A stretch of DNA of 64,000 nt, taken from NCBI GenBank assembly GCA_033182465.1, contig CP137319.1, positions 3,844,001 to 3,908,000 of the forward strand, written 5' to 3'. Positions 1 through 12,454 of this stretch are shown piece by piece. Source of the DNA: Sanghuangporus weigelae (lineage: Eukaryota > Basidiomycota > Agaricomycetes > Hymenochaetales > Hymenochaetaceae). A program made the translations under genes and the position numbers. Position 1 is the first letter of the stretch; each line of letters starts with the position of its first letter. Under the pieces are notes generated by a model. That model was not told where the DNA came from. It searched no databases and worked only from the letters and a program-made list of their open reading frames with translations.

Positions 1-1071
1 CATGAAAGCACGGTGTTATTTCGCTGGACGTTGTTATGAGACTGAACGTCTGATGCTGGCGTCCATCGATTATGCTTACTATTCCGAACATGCTCATGCC
101 CCAGCCAAAGCCCATCCACATGTACCACTAGACTTTCGTTAGGAGTTGACGTAGACACAGTTGCTCGCAAACATACCCTCGCGTCTCTCAACAACTTCAG
201 AATTTCTCGGTCATCTTTGAATCTTGATGCTGGAATTGTGAATCTAACCGCACCACATTAGCGTGGAATACATCTGAACGCAATACCTTGGGACTCACAA
301 ATAAGTGGTATAATTAATATCTATTTTCTCTTTCCGGGTGAGCTCAAGACTCGCGCGTACGATGCTCTGGTGACCATCTGCACCGACGATGAGATCGGCC
401 TTCAAAGTTTTTCCCGAGTCCAAAGTTACTGTTGCCGTCTCGGTATTGACGCTGATGACTCGGGATCCAAAATTGATCTGTGCACCGGCATTGGCTGCAA
501 GCTTGTAAAGGGAACGGACCAAATCCGCGTGCTTCTAGTGGTCAAACTACTAAGCACAGGTAGAGCTGAAGTATGAGCTTACATGTACAGAGTACATTTC
601 CGCGCCCAGTTCATTCATTACTTTTTTATGGAATAATAATTCGCCGATTTTCTCCTGAGTATAGGCTAAAAATATGTCCGATGACTTAGGGGTTATGATT
701 GCTGACTGGTGATGCTGTGAAAATTTACCGGAATGAAATTCGATTTTCGGACATCTTCCACTCGCCCGGGCCAATATGTCAGGTCCTATCCCCCATTCAA
801 AGAGAATGCGCGTCATGTTTGGTGGGCAATGAATTACCGCAGGTCCCTTTCATGTCAGTGATCGAAACGATGATTTAAGCTTCTGACAGGATGAAGGGAT
901 GCGAGATCGGCGCACCTCTGGTAGATTTCCTGCTTCCAAGACGAGCACATTGTGACCGGCCTCTCGAAGAGCGTAAGCACAGGCCAAACCACTTATGGAT
1001 GCGCCAATGATGATAATATCAATAGATAGTTTTGCTTTTTGGTTCGGCGAGTCTGTCATGTCAGCGCACAC
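1..1071 (-). CDS. FAD-dependent monooxygenase (salicylate hydroxylase-like), 3' end cut by window edge
   Basis: Exons in transcription order are 1071-916, 846-583, 534-299, 243-177 and 127 to beyond position 1. All four introns are GT-AG and keep frame, giving about 283 residues before the edge. The N-terminus has the Rossmann FAD-binding signature IIIIGASISGLACAYAL followed by the acidic strand end VLVLEAG. Mid-protein there are VHKHADLVRSLY and the second FAD motif DLIVGADGHQSIVR, both typical of group A flavoprotein hydroxylases. After these come TIPASRF and WMGFGWGMSMFGIV, which match this family's substrate-domain strands. Such enzymes use NAD(P)H, FAD and O2 to hydroxylate or epoxidise aromatic or polyketide/terpenoid substrates; the substrate here cannot be told. 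Start is the ATG at 1071; a second in-frame ATG lies 4 codons on. No breaks seen. Confidence 0.88.
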
Positions 1072-2032
1072 TGAGTTGCGTCGTGGTCGAGTGTCGTGTA
1101 CAATCTATGGTCAAGGAACGAAGGAGAAAACAGTTGCCGACGTGTTAGGAGAGCTGCGCAATACATCATATCAAGATCGCACGCTGTGCTTCCATCTTCC
1201 GTCTATTTCAAACTTTGCCATGCTTCTTGATTGTAAACTATCGATCAGTATTAGGCTCTGATGCCAACAGAGTTATCGAGCATTGCCAATACAATGAACA
1301 GAGGGGGAATCGTCACATTCGTTTCGGGAGGAGAGTGTACATGGACAGTGAGAGTGACTTGCAGGCCCACTCGCGGGAGAGCGAGGAGTTAGTTGCTCCC
1401 GGACCTCAAACGACGTCAATCCCAGAAATAGACGAGATGCGATCAAGACTCCGTAGTTACATAATCGCTTCAGATCCCAGGCCGAGTTCCGAAAGCAGCT
1501 CGCTATGCCCCCTAGGATTCAAGTTGCTTGTGGACGTATACGCGACGTACCAGTAATTCGAAATTGGCGAGACCGGACCCGTCGCGTCGCGGTAACATGT
1601 ACAATACATCCTCGTCTGTTTCATGCGATCCAACAATATGGGCTGAGTTATTTGGACTTCGTATGAGATTTCAGCGTCTTGGAAAATGTCGAATATGTGG
1701 GCTCTTTTTTAGTTCCCGCTATCATGATCACGTAGGTTTCCACGGGATTCGAAACGAAACACCTTCAGGGAACCAAGAAGTGAGAACGCATATAAATACG
1801 GGGCCCGAATGCCTTGACTTACTGCTGAGTTGTTGATCCCAGAGGTCGAAAGTCGGAGTTAAGCACCTGGAAGGCCGGAGGCTAAAAGCAATTGGAAATT
1901 CGCAGCGGAGCAGAACAAACACGACTGCTACCGCGATCACGTGTATCATCCCGCGAGATGAAGTCATCAGGAGGATGGATAACTCCATTAACGAAGCCCG
2001 AATGACAGTGCAAGGCAGTGACATGACAGCTT
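1072..2032. other. Intergenic, no supported gene
   Basis: Short open stretches (the longest is 1215-1556 on +) lack recognisable motifs and have no clear start and splice context. The segment probably contains the divergent promoters of the flanking monooxygenase (-) and the small conserved gene (+). Confidence 0.5.
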
Positions 2033-2780
2033 ATGACACTTCCTGTCCGATCTCTGCTCAAAGCTGCCATCGCTACGTCTAGAAGCTCACTTCATCGCTC
2101 AATATCTCCCGCTGTGCCACGTACGACTACGCTATCGCAAACAATGTCGAAGCCAGACCTTAAGAAGTGGACGGAAGAACGCCTCACGTCGCTATTCACT
2201 GCACCTTCCGACGATGACTTCCATGCTGCCTTTGACAGTGCATTCGCCCAGGATGATCAGTCGTCGGTTGTCGTCAACGGTGAAGAGATGTCACGAGACA
2301 AGTTCAAGGAGGAAGTTAAGGCGCAGAGGGGGGCGATGTTAAAGGCAGATGTGAAATTCGAAGACCTAAAAGAGGAGGCCGCAGATGTTCAGAATGAAGG
2401 AGGGGCTGAAGTTAGTGTCGCCTAGGTATCGCTTGAGGGTTTATTCATGCCTTTGCTACCAGTCTGGACCGTCGATTATCAAAGGCACATGGACAGTCAC
2501 TCGGTCGCTCAAGTTTCGCATTCGTGCCGCACCCGCGCAGATTCATCGTGTCAGTAACTTCGAAGCTAAGTAAGTTCTTCATCCTTCTGCAAATCTCTTC
2601 AGTTTCCATCAACCTTCTTGTGCCAGAGTCGAGCCCGTATCACCTGGCTCAAGTGACTTCCGCATCGTCCATCTCACAGAAACGGTCGAAAATAAGCGGC
2701 CTCCTATTAATATCTCTCCGATCGGACGGGGTAGAGCTGCAGAGGCTGGGAAAGCAAAGGAATCAGAAGAAGAGTCGTGA
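2033..2780 (+). CDS. Conserved basidiomycete small protein, possibly NTF2-like fold
   Basis: Exons 2033-2410, 2463-2569 and 2627-2780 join in frame (GT-AG introns of 52 and 57 nt) to give about 212 residues. The first about 38 residues (MTLPVRSLLKAAIATSRSS...) are Arg/Ser-rich without acids, so they could be a mitochondrial presequence; a second ATG at residue 39 (MSKPDLKKWTEERL) is where relatives usually begin. The core, an acidic helical segment SDDDFHAAFDSAFAQDD followed by VNGEEMSRDKFKEEV, resembles a family of short agaricomycete proteins I remember as NTF2/SnoaL-like. That fold assignment is from memory of sequence pattern, not from a search. The C-terminal tail is rich in Lys/Glu/Ser (KAKESEEES). 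Function unknown. Confidence 0.72.
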
Positions 2781-3350
2781 AATATGTCCGTTGATTTGTG
2801 ATTATCCGGTAAGCTAAAGTCTCACCATCCTCACGTCCAAACTTAATACTACTGGACAGATAAGATATGATTTGTACTTGTATGGTCTCTGTACCAATAT
2901 AATATAGTTGCGGCTACCTCCATTGTCTTGTTCCGGCTTCTCCCCGAGAGTCGATCTTTCAAGCCCTGTGGAACTTGCACGATGATACCGTACATCGCGA
3001 ACGCGGAAATATGCATCCGCCTGTAATGATTGCTCGAGTCTGAGGGGACCAAGGTGCCCAAGGTAAAGGTAACAATCGAGCAAAGGTCCTATAGCCGTTT
3101 ATTGTGCGCTGATGCACATTGCCAGCTGGAAGTACATTCCGGTTGACGCGATTCTCTCCGATTTTGAGAACGAAACAATGAAACAAGCGGCGAGGTCAAA
3201 GCGTGACTCACGGTATATTCTAAAAGAACCACGCACACAATGAAACATTAATAAAACGTCATATGTTCCGTTTAGCACTGGCCACCTCCCTAACAAAGAA
3301 CAATGGTGCTGTGGCAACCCAAGACAATGCGACCACGGCCACACACGAGC

Positions 3351-3360
3351 ACTATATATT
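3351..3360 (+). promoter_or_regulatory. TATA-like element upstream of SET gene
   Basis: The sequence actatatatt lies about 70 bp before the ATG at 3427, a normal distance for a fungal TATA box. The rest of 2781-3426 holds no supported gene. Confidence 0.4.
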
Positions 3361-3426
3361 TTCTGTCTCCCAGTCTTCGCGCATCAAAGTCTTACACACG
3401 CTTACATCTCCCTCCTCGTTGTGAAA

Positions 3427-4722
3427 ATGTCTGAAGGCGCTTCTGAAGATAGCTCTTCCGAGTGTAGCGAATCCTCAGACGAATACGTGTATTCCCCTCT
3501 CCGTCCTCCTCTCGTTTACCGGTACTGCAGGACACCTGATTGCAAGCGCGTCATAGGCGCGTGGCTACTGTACGAGGAAGTTAACGACAGGTATTCTTGC
3601 GATAATGGCTGGGCGATACCCGAGACGCCCTTGCCAGCTCCATACGAAATCCGAGAGATGGAAGGTAAAGGACGTGGCATGGTAGCTTCGCGTGACATCA
3701 AAATGAAGGAGCTAATCATCCGCGAACGACCAGTACTTATGACACCAGCGAGTTCATACTATGCGAGATCGTTGTTCAAGAGTCGGTGGCTCGAGATGGA
3801 CAAGAAGTTATTACAGTTCTTGTATTGGCTTGAACAGGAGGATCGCGAGAAGGTGGTTCAGTTGCATAACTGCAAGCCCCCGGAAGAATGCGGTCCTCTT
3901 GCTGGAATCGTCCGAACAAATGCTCTTGCTGCCAGTTTTTCAGGCTCTGAGGTTTGCGAATACTATTCCTCCATCTGCTTGAATATGTGTCTTATCAACC
4001 ACAGGTGAGCCGTGCTTCGCAACTTGTTCCGTCTCTGGTGTCACGGATATACTAATCCCAAGTTTGTTATGCTCAAAACTGTTGTTACACTTAGCTGCGC
4101 CCCGAACGCATTCTACTCATTCGAAGAGAAGGACGTGACATTCTCTCTTATGGCGCAAAAAGATATCGCTGCGGGAGAAGAGATAACGATTTCGTACATT
4201 GACGGATTCATGTCACGTGCTGCACGCCAGGCGGAACTCAAGTTGAAGTACTGCTTCACTTGTGCTTGTTCGCTGTGCTCCAAGCCGGATGCAGAGAGCG
4301 CTGCGAGCGATGAACGGCGCAAATTCATCTCCAAGACAACAGATTCTCTGTACTCTGGCGAGATGCGGAAGAACTGGGTTGCGTGTCCGAGGAATAGAAA
4401 GAACGCCCAAACGAAGCGCGACGTCGAGACCGTTGAGGCACTCCTGCGCGCTCTGGAGATCGAGAATGAGGTTATAGGCAGAACTATGGCTCTGAGGCAT
4501 TGCATTGCGATATATGGCGCTACCGCCGATATGAAGAACTTCAAGAAATGGGCCAGGAGGCTCTTGAAATATGAGACCGATGACAAGAGCCAGGTAGAAG
4601 AATGGATTAAGAACCCTCGCTCTTTTCCGAAGTGGGATACGCTCTATTCTGCTTCGACAGAAGAAGTGCCGATCACAGTAGTCTCGCCTGAGGCTTTTCT
4701 GCGCATGATGGCATACATGTAG
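3427..4722 (+). CDS. SET-domain protein (paralogue of 56182-57363)
   Basis: Exons 3427-4004 and 4095-4722 join across a 90-nt GT-AG intron that contains a good branch site (tactaat), giving 401 residues. The join rebuilds the SET signature CLINHSCAPNAFYSF, and the second exon has GEEITISYID, the usual end of the catalytic pseudoknot. It is followed by the cysteine cluster CFTCACSLCSK, a post-SET zinc site. The N-terminal half has GKGRGMVASRDIKMKELIIRE, the conserved SET start motif. SET proteins are S-adenosylmethionine-dependent lysine methyltransferases; the target here is unknown and many fungal members of this short class are uncharacterised. The acidic Ser-rich N-terminus (SEGASEDSSSECSESSDE) looks disordered. 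No breaks seen. Confidence 0.9.
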
Positions 4723-5574
4723 CTCGTTATGACATTATTCTTCAAACCATAGTAATTGTAGAAGAATAATACACCCCAGTGGTGTTTGACTTACGTAAAT
4801 GTCGGAGTCTAATTGTCCGTCCCCTGTCCCGTAAATGACAATTGGTCCCTTTCGGTCTTCAATCTTCATCGTCCGCAGCTAACCCCTTCCATTCACATAA
4901 AGCTTAGCGTCTGCCTCCTAAATTTTCTCATAACCTGTCCGAAGAAGGTTAGAATAATGGCGCTTGACTGCGCAAAACATAATCCTTCATGAGTTCAAAT
5001 CACGATCTTTTACTAGTAACGATGAGATGTCGTCGGCCACCATCGTTACCGACACTCTTCGGTTTGCATTGAATGTGATACTCATTTTAGGTCCCATCGC
5101 TCTAGTCTAGTAAGATGAAATATTCGACAAGCGCCCTACTCCTTGTCACCTCCCACTATGGCTAAGGATGTCTATTGATTGAAAGGTTCGTTCTTTCGGT
5201 ATTTCATGAATTCTATGAATCTTCTCTAAGTGCTTCGTTTAGATGACAGTATCACAGTGCTGATCAACTTGTGTTATTTTGCCAAGGCAAGTCTTGCGAG
5301 TCAGCCCGAACTCGAATCAAGGAAGGAATACCAATTTTCTGGAACGAGGATTTATCCTTGTGATAACATGGTTGTAGAATTCTCAGGACTGGATTATCAT
5401 TGTTACTTATGTAGACCAATTTCTGATCAACGTGATGGCGAGGGAATACGGACCGAGCTTAAGCATAAGCAACGGTTCAGATTTCTCTCAACGCTTCGGT
5501 AAAGATCTGGAGATGGTCCGCTTCGACAGGTAGTATCGACGTTGAGCAGGAGTTTGAATTATACATGTGTAACG
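4723..5574. other. No supported gene
   Basis: Low-coding sequence. It may contain decayed upstream parts of the WD40 pseudogene that begins near 5575, but I could not recognise a NACHT segment here. Confidence 0.45.
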
Positions 5575-5920
5575 CTCTGATAGTTGCATTCTCTCCGGAT
5601 GGACGACGTATTGCGTCGGGCGGTCACGATAGACTCATCGTCTTATGGGAACTGAACAGTGGTGAGGCAATTTGTGTTTACCAACACAGAGTGACCGTTT
5701 GGTCCGTCGATTTCTTTCCTGATGGCAAATGAATTGTCTCAGGTTCTGAAGATAAGACCGTTGTAGTGCTGGACGTAGAAAACTACGAAGTCATCTGCGG
5801 TCCATTCATGGGACATACACCCCATAACGTTGATAGCTGTCTTTCCAGACAGTTCACGGATATTCACGGGTTCTGAGGATGAAACAATTGGGATATGGAA
5901 CGTAGTTCGCAATACTCATT
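5575..5920 (+). pseudogene. WD40-repeat pseudogene fragment
   Basis: Reading + strand from about 5581, VAFSPDGRRIASGGHDRL and IVLWEL form a classic WD40 blade. A second blade has FFPDGK, then an in-frame TGA at about 5728, then IVSGSEDKTVVVLDVE. After a frame change a third blade reads AVFPDSSRIFTGSEDE and IGIWNV. At least one stop and one frameshift lie in about 340 bp and no start or upstream domain is found, so this is a relic. The closest local relative is the WD40 part of the NACHT-WD40 gene at 52459-53748. Confidence 0.85.
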
Positions 5921-7894
5921 TCAAGTCCTACCTGGACGTCATCGAATGACGGTTGGATACACGGTCCTGAGGAACAATCATTGATTTGGATCCCGTCTGA
6001 TCTTAGGCAAAGTCTTTGGCGACCACACGACGCCAGTGTCGTCAGCTGCCCATTCACGACAAAACTCGACTTTACAAAGTTTTAAAAGCACGACGAATGG
6101 GTGAAATGTATCAGTTCCCGGTAGAGGAAGCCGGTCTCTTTCTGCGACTGAGGGTTAAGAAAAGAAGCGAGAGAGACGAGGTGTGATAGAATAGACTTTC
6201 TTCTTTTCCTGGACATCGCTTACATTTGTTCAGGGAACACGTATCCGCAGACATCAAGTACTACTTGTAGTGTAGTATAAACGTTTCGAGAATAAGAGCT
6301 TCTTCCGAAAAACAAAAGATCCGTCAATAATTTCTAGAGAATATCTATTAGCAAGCATAAAGAAGAATACTGGGATGATGTCTCTGGATAAAAGTGTAGA
6401 AACTTCCGCTCGCTTTCGCGGATACATGTGACTTTGAAGAGTGACTCTGCGTTCCACCGGAGTCTAAACAGTTTCTGACACAAAGCACCGTATTCAGTCT
6501 CGATGTGTACTATTTAATTCTGCATATAGGTCGCGGACACTTGTCGAAATTCTAGAAGGTGCATAGAGTTAGATGAGACAGGAACGAGTAGCCTCATTCC
6601 CTATTCATAGACATGGGTGTCATCCAAAATGAGTGCGGACTAGTAGACTTCTTGCCAAAGCACGTCGGTCGCACGCCTGGGCAAAATATGCTTCAACGGT
6701 AACGTTGATGTACATGCTCATGGTTATCCAAAGTAAAATTACAATAAAAGCACAATGATTCCATGGAGGTCAGAGTGTCAGATCGATCCTGACATAGAAA
6801 TAAGGTTCAAAATACGGTTTAGATTCTTGCGTCAGGGGGAGCATAACAGGATTGCAGGTACATAGTAAACGTCTTCGTATACAAGCCATTATCAGTAGAT
6901 GTGCGAAAGACAAAATTATGAGGGAGAGTTTGAACTCACAATGCTGAACAGACATTTTCTTCCAAGCAATTCGTCAATTACTTGCACGCACAGTTTGCGA
7001 TCGTGTCGAGGTCACGTCATCTCTTGGAATGCTTATCTTGGCACCACCTAACGTCAAGCGGGCGCTGATCTCCCTTTGAGGAGTCTCACTACACGGCTTG
7101 CATTCGCAGCAATTCGGAGGGCGGCCATACGCGAGCCATTTGGCATGCATCACGAAGTTCTATGGAGAATTAATCAAGTGGCACTGATTAAGATGCGTGC
7201 AGCGTTGGTGAACGGTGTCTACTTACTGCAGGAGAATCGAACTTCTCTATCGAGTTATCTTTGTAAAAGCCTGGGGACAGTCGCAGGGCAGGCTCAGCTT
7301 CGCATTTAGCATCTCAGCGACTGTAATGGACGTACCTAGAAGATAATAGTCCCATGCACCATCTGACCTCATCGAACCGTACAGTTCGTAGCTCCTGGGA
7401 AACTTGAGCCAGAAGACCGTAGTTCTAGCTTAAGGACACGACCAATAGGGCAGCATTGTTAGCTGACGATAGCATGTGGCAAACGGTGGTGCTTACGCAG
7501 TTCCGGACAGAGGCCCAGTTCATTCCTCAAGAAAGTCCCTACCATCTCGTGCCAATAACGTTTATGGTCCTCCGGCGCCCTCGTGAGGATACGTTTTCCA
7601 GAGAGGACTGTCTCGTGGATTCTACCATCGCAGTCCGAATCGAGCAGCTCGATTGTCGGGGTCGGTCCCAATGTGACCTTAATTTTGTTTGGCTCCTTTG
7701 ATTTATACGGATTCGGCATGAAGGTGGTCAGGCTGATGGTGAGTGTAAGTAGGAGGCAAGCCGCGAGCGTTATCTTCTGTCTGATTCTTGGCACTGTCAC
7801 ATCATCTCGTCACGCCCAACCTTTTTCTGTGACTCAGACCCTCACGTCCATTGAACTTTTCAAATCATCCATAGCATTTCAACAGAATAAACAT
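5921..7894. other. No supported gene
   Basis: Only short open stretches. The longest (minus, about 7459-7800) begins without an ATG after a stop; it has a hydrophobic start (TLAACLLLTLTISLTTF) but no recognisable domain. I could not assemble a gene. Confidence 0.4.
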
Positions 7895-10114
7895 TCAAGA
7901 ATATTCATGGGCTCGTGGTACCCTATCATTACCAGCTAGAGCAGCAATACTGCTTAGCTGGTGCAAACCCACAGGACCGAACTCTACACCCGATCTCAAT
8001 GGAAGGACATTCGAGTTGTGCGTCTTCTTTAAAGTCTCGATGTCAACACGTATGATCTCTCGGCAGAATAAGTCAAGGTCAAGATCATTCTATCAGACGT
8101 TGGATTTAGCGCTCCGGCCACGGGTCTCAAAGTTTGGTTCGTACCTCATCATACCCAAACGGTTGCTCAATTTCCTCTCCGGCAGCGAGGAAACCGATGT
8201 AAAAGAACGCAGCGATCCCTACTCCTGGTATTGTGTACCAACCGAACTGCTGGACGAGCTGGAAGGGAAGGAGGAAGAGGTATAGCCAAACGCATCTAAC
8301 ATATGCTTATCGTCTCAGCTACCGGAAATACAGATGAGACAGTGGCGAAGAATGCTTACTGTCGGATATGCGCTGAATACACGCTGTTATTGGCATAATT
8401 ACGTCAAAAATCAACGACATGATTTGATGTTGTTATTTTGGCGCTTACAACGGAAGTGGTGTCGTTAAGATCCGTTCAAGAGCTTAGGAAACGCTGCAAT
8501 CAGGACCAAGGAACGGATGCTGAAGGCACAGTGACTGACTTGCCTGTCAGACTATCCTCAAAAGCAGAAATGCAGCCGTACATTCCACCCAATGGATTTC
8601 CTAATGTTCAATGTTCGGACAAGAAGGCCAAAAGATGACACATCACGTACCGGAAACAACACCTCTTTCATCCAGTGTAGCCAGCCATTCGCTCAGGCGT
8701 CGAAGTATCTCCAAGGGAACATTCTTTCCGCCACCTGCTACTTTCGGTCTGAACTTTCGACCAGATGGCCCAGTGTAGCTTCGCTTCATCTCTAAGTGCT
8801 CTTTGGCATCGTCTTCATCGTCCTCGTCTTGACGCGTACTCCCACCACCACCAGACTCTGCAGAATTTTCCCACCTTCGTCGTCGAAGATTAGAGGACAG
8901 CGATGAAAAGAATGACGAAAACGGAACGAGTTCTGTAAGGACCTTCGAGTGAGTCGGTTGCTTTGGTGCGGATGGGAAGAGGAAGGGCCTTTCTAACTCG
9001 TCGGCACTAGAACACACGGAGCTGGAGGACCTTCCGAATGTCCCATACTCGTTGATAGCAGGTATGATTGGATCGGGCGACCAAATTGATTCATACTGCG
9101 AAGATGCAATGGGTGAGGAAGGGCTGATGGAAGAGCCTCTCCCATTGATGCCTTCTTGCTCATGGCGAGCATGATGTTGTCGAATTTTCCGGGAGCCAGT
9201 GTGCTGATTTCACTAAGTCCAAATACAAAAGATGGAATCTTGAATGAAAACTCGCCTTATGTAGCGGTCTGACAAGGTGATAGAGGTCTTCATAATATAT
9301 TCCAACTTCGCCTAGCGCAGATTGCTCATAAGATTCATGGGTTGAATTTGCTTCATTAGTGATAAAATAGCGTACCTCGAAGATGATGCTTAACAGCAAC
9401 AGCAAATCTGCAACATCTCAACAATCCGACATCTCCAAATCTTTATCGTGTGGCTCACCCCTCGATCATATCCAGTGCCAGACGCTTCTCGCTCATGCAC
9501 CTTTCTGCAAGTCCCAGGTCGTGCGATGGGGATTCTTTGTCGATACAGAGTGGGACGTGGATCCAGATTAATCGGCTCATCGTCCGAGATGTCCTTATGA
9601 TATCGCCCCAGCAACATCGACCAGTCCAGTATCTGTCATAGCTGTGAGAGTATGAGATGAAAACTATCAAAGGTGCCGAAGATACGACATCTAAGTGCAC
9701 GTACCCGCTAGACGCCCGATATGCGATTACAAAACCGATCACGACTCCGAGTACGGTGATGAGCACTGGCGGAACAGCGAGGTAAAATTGTGTAGTGAGG
9801 GAAACGGATGTTACGGCTGGAGCGATCGATGAGAAAGTCATTCATCGGGTAAGCCTGTACATATTACCTGCAGCAAATGCCGTGTGCAGGAGCACAGCGG
9901 GCCAAATGGTCCAAACCTAGGAAAGTACAAAGTCGAGGGAAATATCGAGATCCAAAAGCCAATGAATAGCGACACTCACGACTGTTCCCCGGCCAAAGGT
10001 CCAAGAACCTACATCCTTGTGCAGTAGAAGAGGCTCTGTAGCATCCCGGGCGGATGTGTCCGAAGCCGGAAGTAGGATGTGTCCTGTCGATGATCGTTTC
10101 TTGCCTAGGCTCAT
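7895..10114 (-). CDS. Bestrophin-like anion channel, copy 1
   Basis: Twelve exons (-): 10114-9980, 9916-9868, 9816-9705, 9641-9459, 9407-9376, 9311-9256, 9203-8651, 8600-8544, 8482-8449, 8383-8360, 8295-8145, 8089-7895. They total 526 codons with no stop. Family marks are SWTFGRG near the start, YRASSGYDRYWTGR after the second helix, SRTMSRLIWIHVP, SGRKFRPKVAGGGKN, FEDSLTALERILTTPLPF, and the C-terminal LFLLPFQLVQQFGW followed by FGYDENDLDLDLFC. Bestrophins are pentameric anion channels of plasma or organelle membranes; the acidic NDLDLD stretch resembles their Ca2+-clasp region. A long low-complexity Ser/Asp/Glu insert lies in exon 7. Two introns use GC donors (after 9256 and after 8544). 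Exon 10 is only 24 nt. It is a tandem partner of copy 2, 237 bp upstream. Confidence 0.88.
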
Positions 10115-10351
10115 TGTCAGTCAGATCAGATGAAGGTGAAGTCAATACACATTATACAGAGAATTTGTTCCGCTGTTTTCTGATTGTGCGGAACACGTGA
10201 TCGCGTAGACTTAGATCCCGATCTAGCAACAACAACATTCTGCATAAGATCTAAATCAATTTGGGATATTCGTAATAGGTCATCTATGGTAGATCCGATT
10301 TATATAACTGAGTTGTTTGAACAATTATCATAAGAATAAAAGGGATGCGAT

Positions 10352-12454
10352 TCAATGAAATGCAACATGTCGTGCTCTCGCTCCTGCGGAGTTCGAGAGG
10401 GCACTTCCAGTATTCGATTCGTCGCCATGTGCCGTTTTTGAGGGTAGAACATTTGAATTTGGTGTCTGCCTCAGAATCTCAATGTCAGCATGTATAATCT
10501 CACGACAAAACAAGTCAAGGTCGAGGTCATTCTAGATTCGAGAAATTATGAATTGAATTCAGTCATCAGTCCGAGTCGTATTGATATTTCCGAATCGACT
10601 TGCCTCATCATATCCGAACGGCTGTTCAAGTTCTTCAGCAGCAGCAAGAAAGCCCAGAAAAAAGAACGCCGCAATAGTGACCGCAGGTATTGTATACCAA
10701 CCAAATTCTTCGACAATCTGGAAAGGCAATAGAAAAAGGTAGAGCCAGACGCATCTGCGTTCATCATGTTCGAAATTTTGCGGCAGTCACGTAGTCTATG
10801 CACTCACTGGAGGATCTGAGCAGAATAAACACTGGCATTTATAATAAGGAGGCTTGATTCGTAGGTTGGACTTTGTATTTGGAAAGCACTTACAATGGTA
10901 GAGGCGTTGTAAGAATTCGTTCCAATGCTGTATATGAATGAGCGGATAGGAAGCGCCGAGGATCAGACTAACAAACCTGTAAGATTGTCTTCAAACGTCA
11001 CGAGGCAAGTATACATTCCAACCAAGGCATTCACTGCATGCAATTCGTTCAGCAATTTAATGGACCAGGAGGAGTTAACTCTCACTTGGGACCGTGTCTC
11101 GTACTTCGAGTGTAGAAAACCACTCGCTCAAGCAATGAAGTATTTGCAGAGGTGTATTTTTGCCGCCGCCAGCTACTAGCGGTCGGAACTTTCGCCCAGA
11201 TGATCCTGCAAACTTGGCCTGTAGCCTTGATTTGTCACTATTGTCGGGGTTGGCGTTGACAACAAATTCTGAGGTTTTGCTCTCATTTCGTTTGAGCGAG
11301 ATTGCAAGTGTACGGACAAGCGAAGCAAATGGAATAAGCTCGACAAGTACTCTCGGTCGAGGGGGGTGTTTGGGTGTTGCTGGTAGAAGAGCAGGCATTT
11401 CGGATTCGTTCGAGCTAGAGCAAGACGAGCAAGACGAGCAAGACTGTCCCGATAAAGATTGCTCCTCGTTAATGGAAGAGGCCTCGGGATCCAGGGATAG
11501 CGTCAAAATGTATGGACAACTCCTGTCTGACGGAGCCTTTCCGTTGTCAATTCCATGATGCCTTTCGTCTTGTTTTGAACGCTAGATGCAGTTCCAATTA
11601 GACGATATATTTCGTAGCTGAAGTTTCTCAACCCAACTTCATGTAGAGGTTCGACTAGAGGATAAAGATCTTCGTAATATATACCCATCTCCCCTGTTCA
11701 GTGGACATTAGCAGCCAAAAATGAGCAGAAATCAAGTTCGTTTTTACCTACCTCGAAGGTGATGCTTTACGGCAACCGCAAACCTACGACCTCTGATTAG
11801 CGTAGTCTGATTAATCCAGTTATCGAAAGGCTTACCCTTCGATCAAGTCTAGCGCAAGCTGTTTTTCTTGCATGCATTTCTCTGCTTGATTGAGCTCACC
11901 ATGAGGTGAATCTTTGCCTAACCGAAGTGGTACGTGTATCCAGATCAATCTACTCAGTGTTCGTGAGTTTTTGATGATGTCGCTCCATGAGACTCTTCCT
12001 AGCCAATACCGATCATAGCTGTCTGCGCATCAGAAACGTTCAGACAAGATCAGCTACGATTTTACCCGCTCGAAGTTCTATATGATATCACGAAGCCGAT
12101 CACAACGCCGAGTACGGTGGTGAGGAGCGGTGGGATAGTGAGAGAGATTTGTGTTGAAAGATGAATTGATGTCACCACTGGAAAAACGGCTTAGACAATG
12201 TTCGTCGATAGACATTCCAAGGGCGTACCTATTGCGAAGATTGTGTGCAGAAGTACAGCGGGCCATATAATCCAAATCTGAGGTGGCGTCAGTGGCGGAG
12301 ACGTCGGCAATGCACGGGACGTACTTACTACAGCGCCACGACCAAAAGTCCAGGAGTAGACATCTGGGTGGATAATATGGTTTTGGTCTTCTTTCTGATG
12401 TGGATCAGCTGCAGGTAAGAGGGCTTCGTTCATCAGCGTGCTTCTTCTGAACAT
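10352..12454 (-). CDS. Bestrophin-like anion channel, copy 2
   Basis: Twelve exons (-): 12454-12329, 12277-12229, 12177-12066, 12018-11836, 11783-11752, 11693-11638, 11581-11086, 11033-10977, 10927-10894, 10831-10808, 10754-10604, 10531-10352. They give 499 residues with no break. Nine of the twelve exons have exactly the same length as in copy 1 (49, 112, 183, 32, 56, 57, 34, 24 and 151 nt), so the two are a tandem duplication. The same channel motifs recur: SWTFGRG, YRTSSGYDRYWLGR, SRTLSRLIWIHVP, GRKFRPLVAGGGKN, LFLLPFQIVEEFGW, FGYDENDLDLDLFC. Exon 7 carries a Ser/Cys-rich insert with a near-tandem run (SCSSCSSCSSS). The eleventh intron uses a GC donor where copy 1 has GT. An hAT element sits about 220 bp upstream of the start. 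Confidence 0.88.

Noticed and set aside
1828-1890. Segment with gagttaagcacc resembling the 5S rRNA internal promoter
   Set aside because: Only about 12-20 bp match in pattern; flanking helices of 5S rRNA are missing, so it is treated as chance similarity.
7459-7800. Minus-strand 113-codon frame with a hydrophobic start
   Set aside because: No ATG after the preceding stop, no known motif, and no splice partner found.
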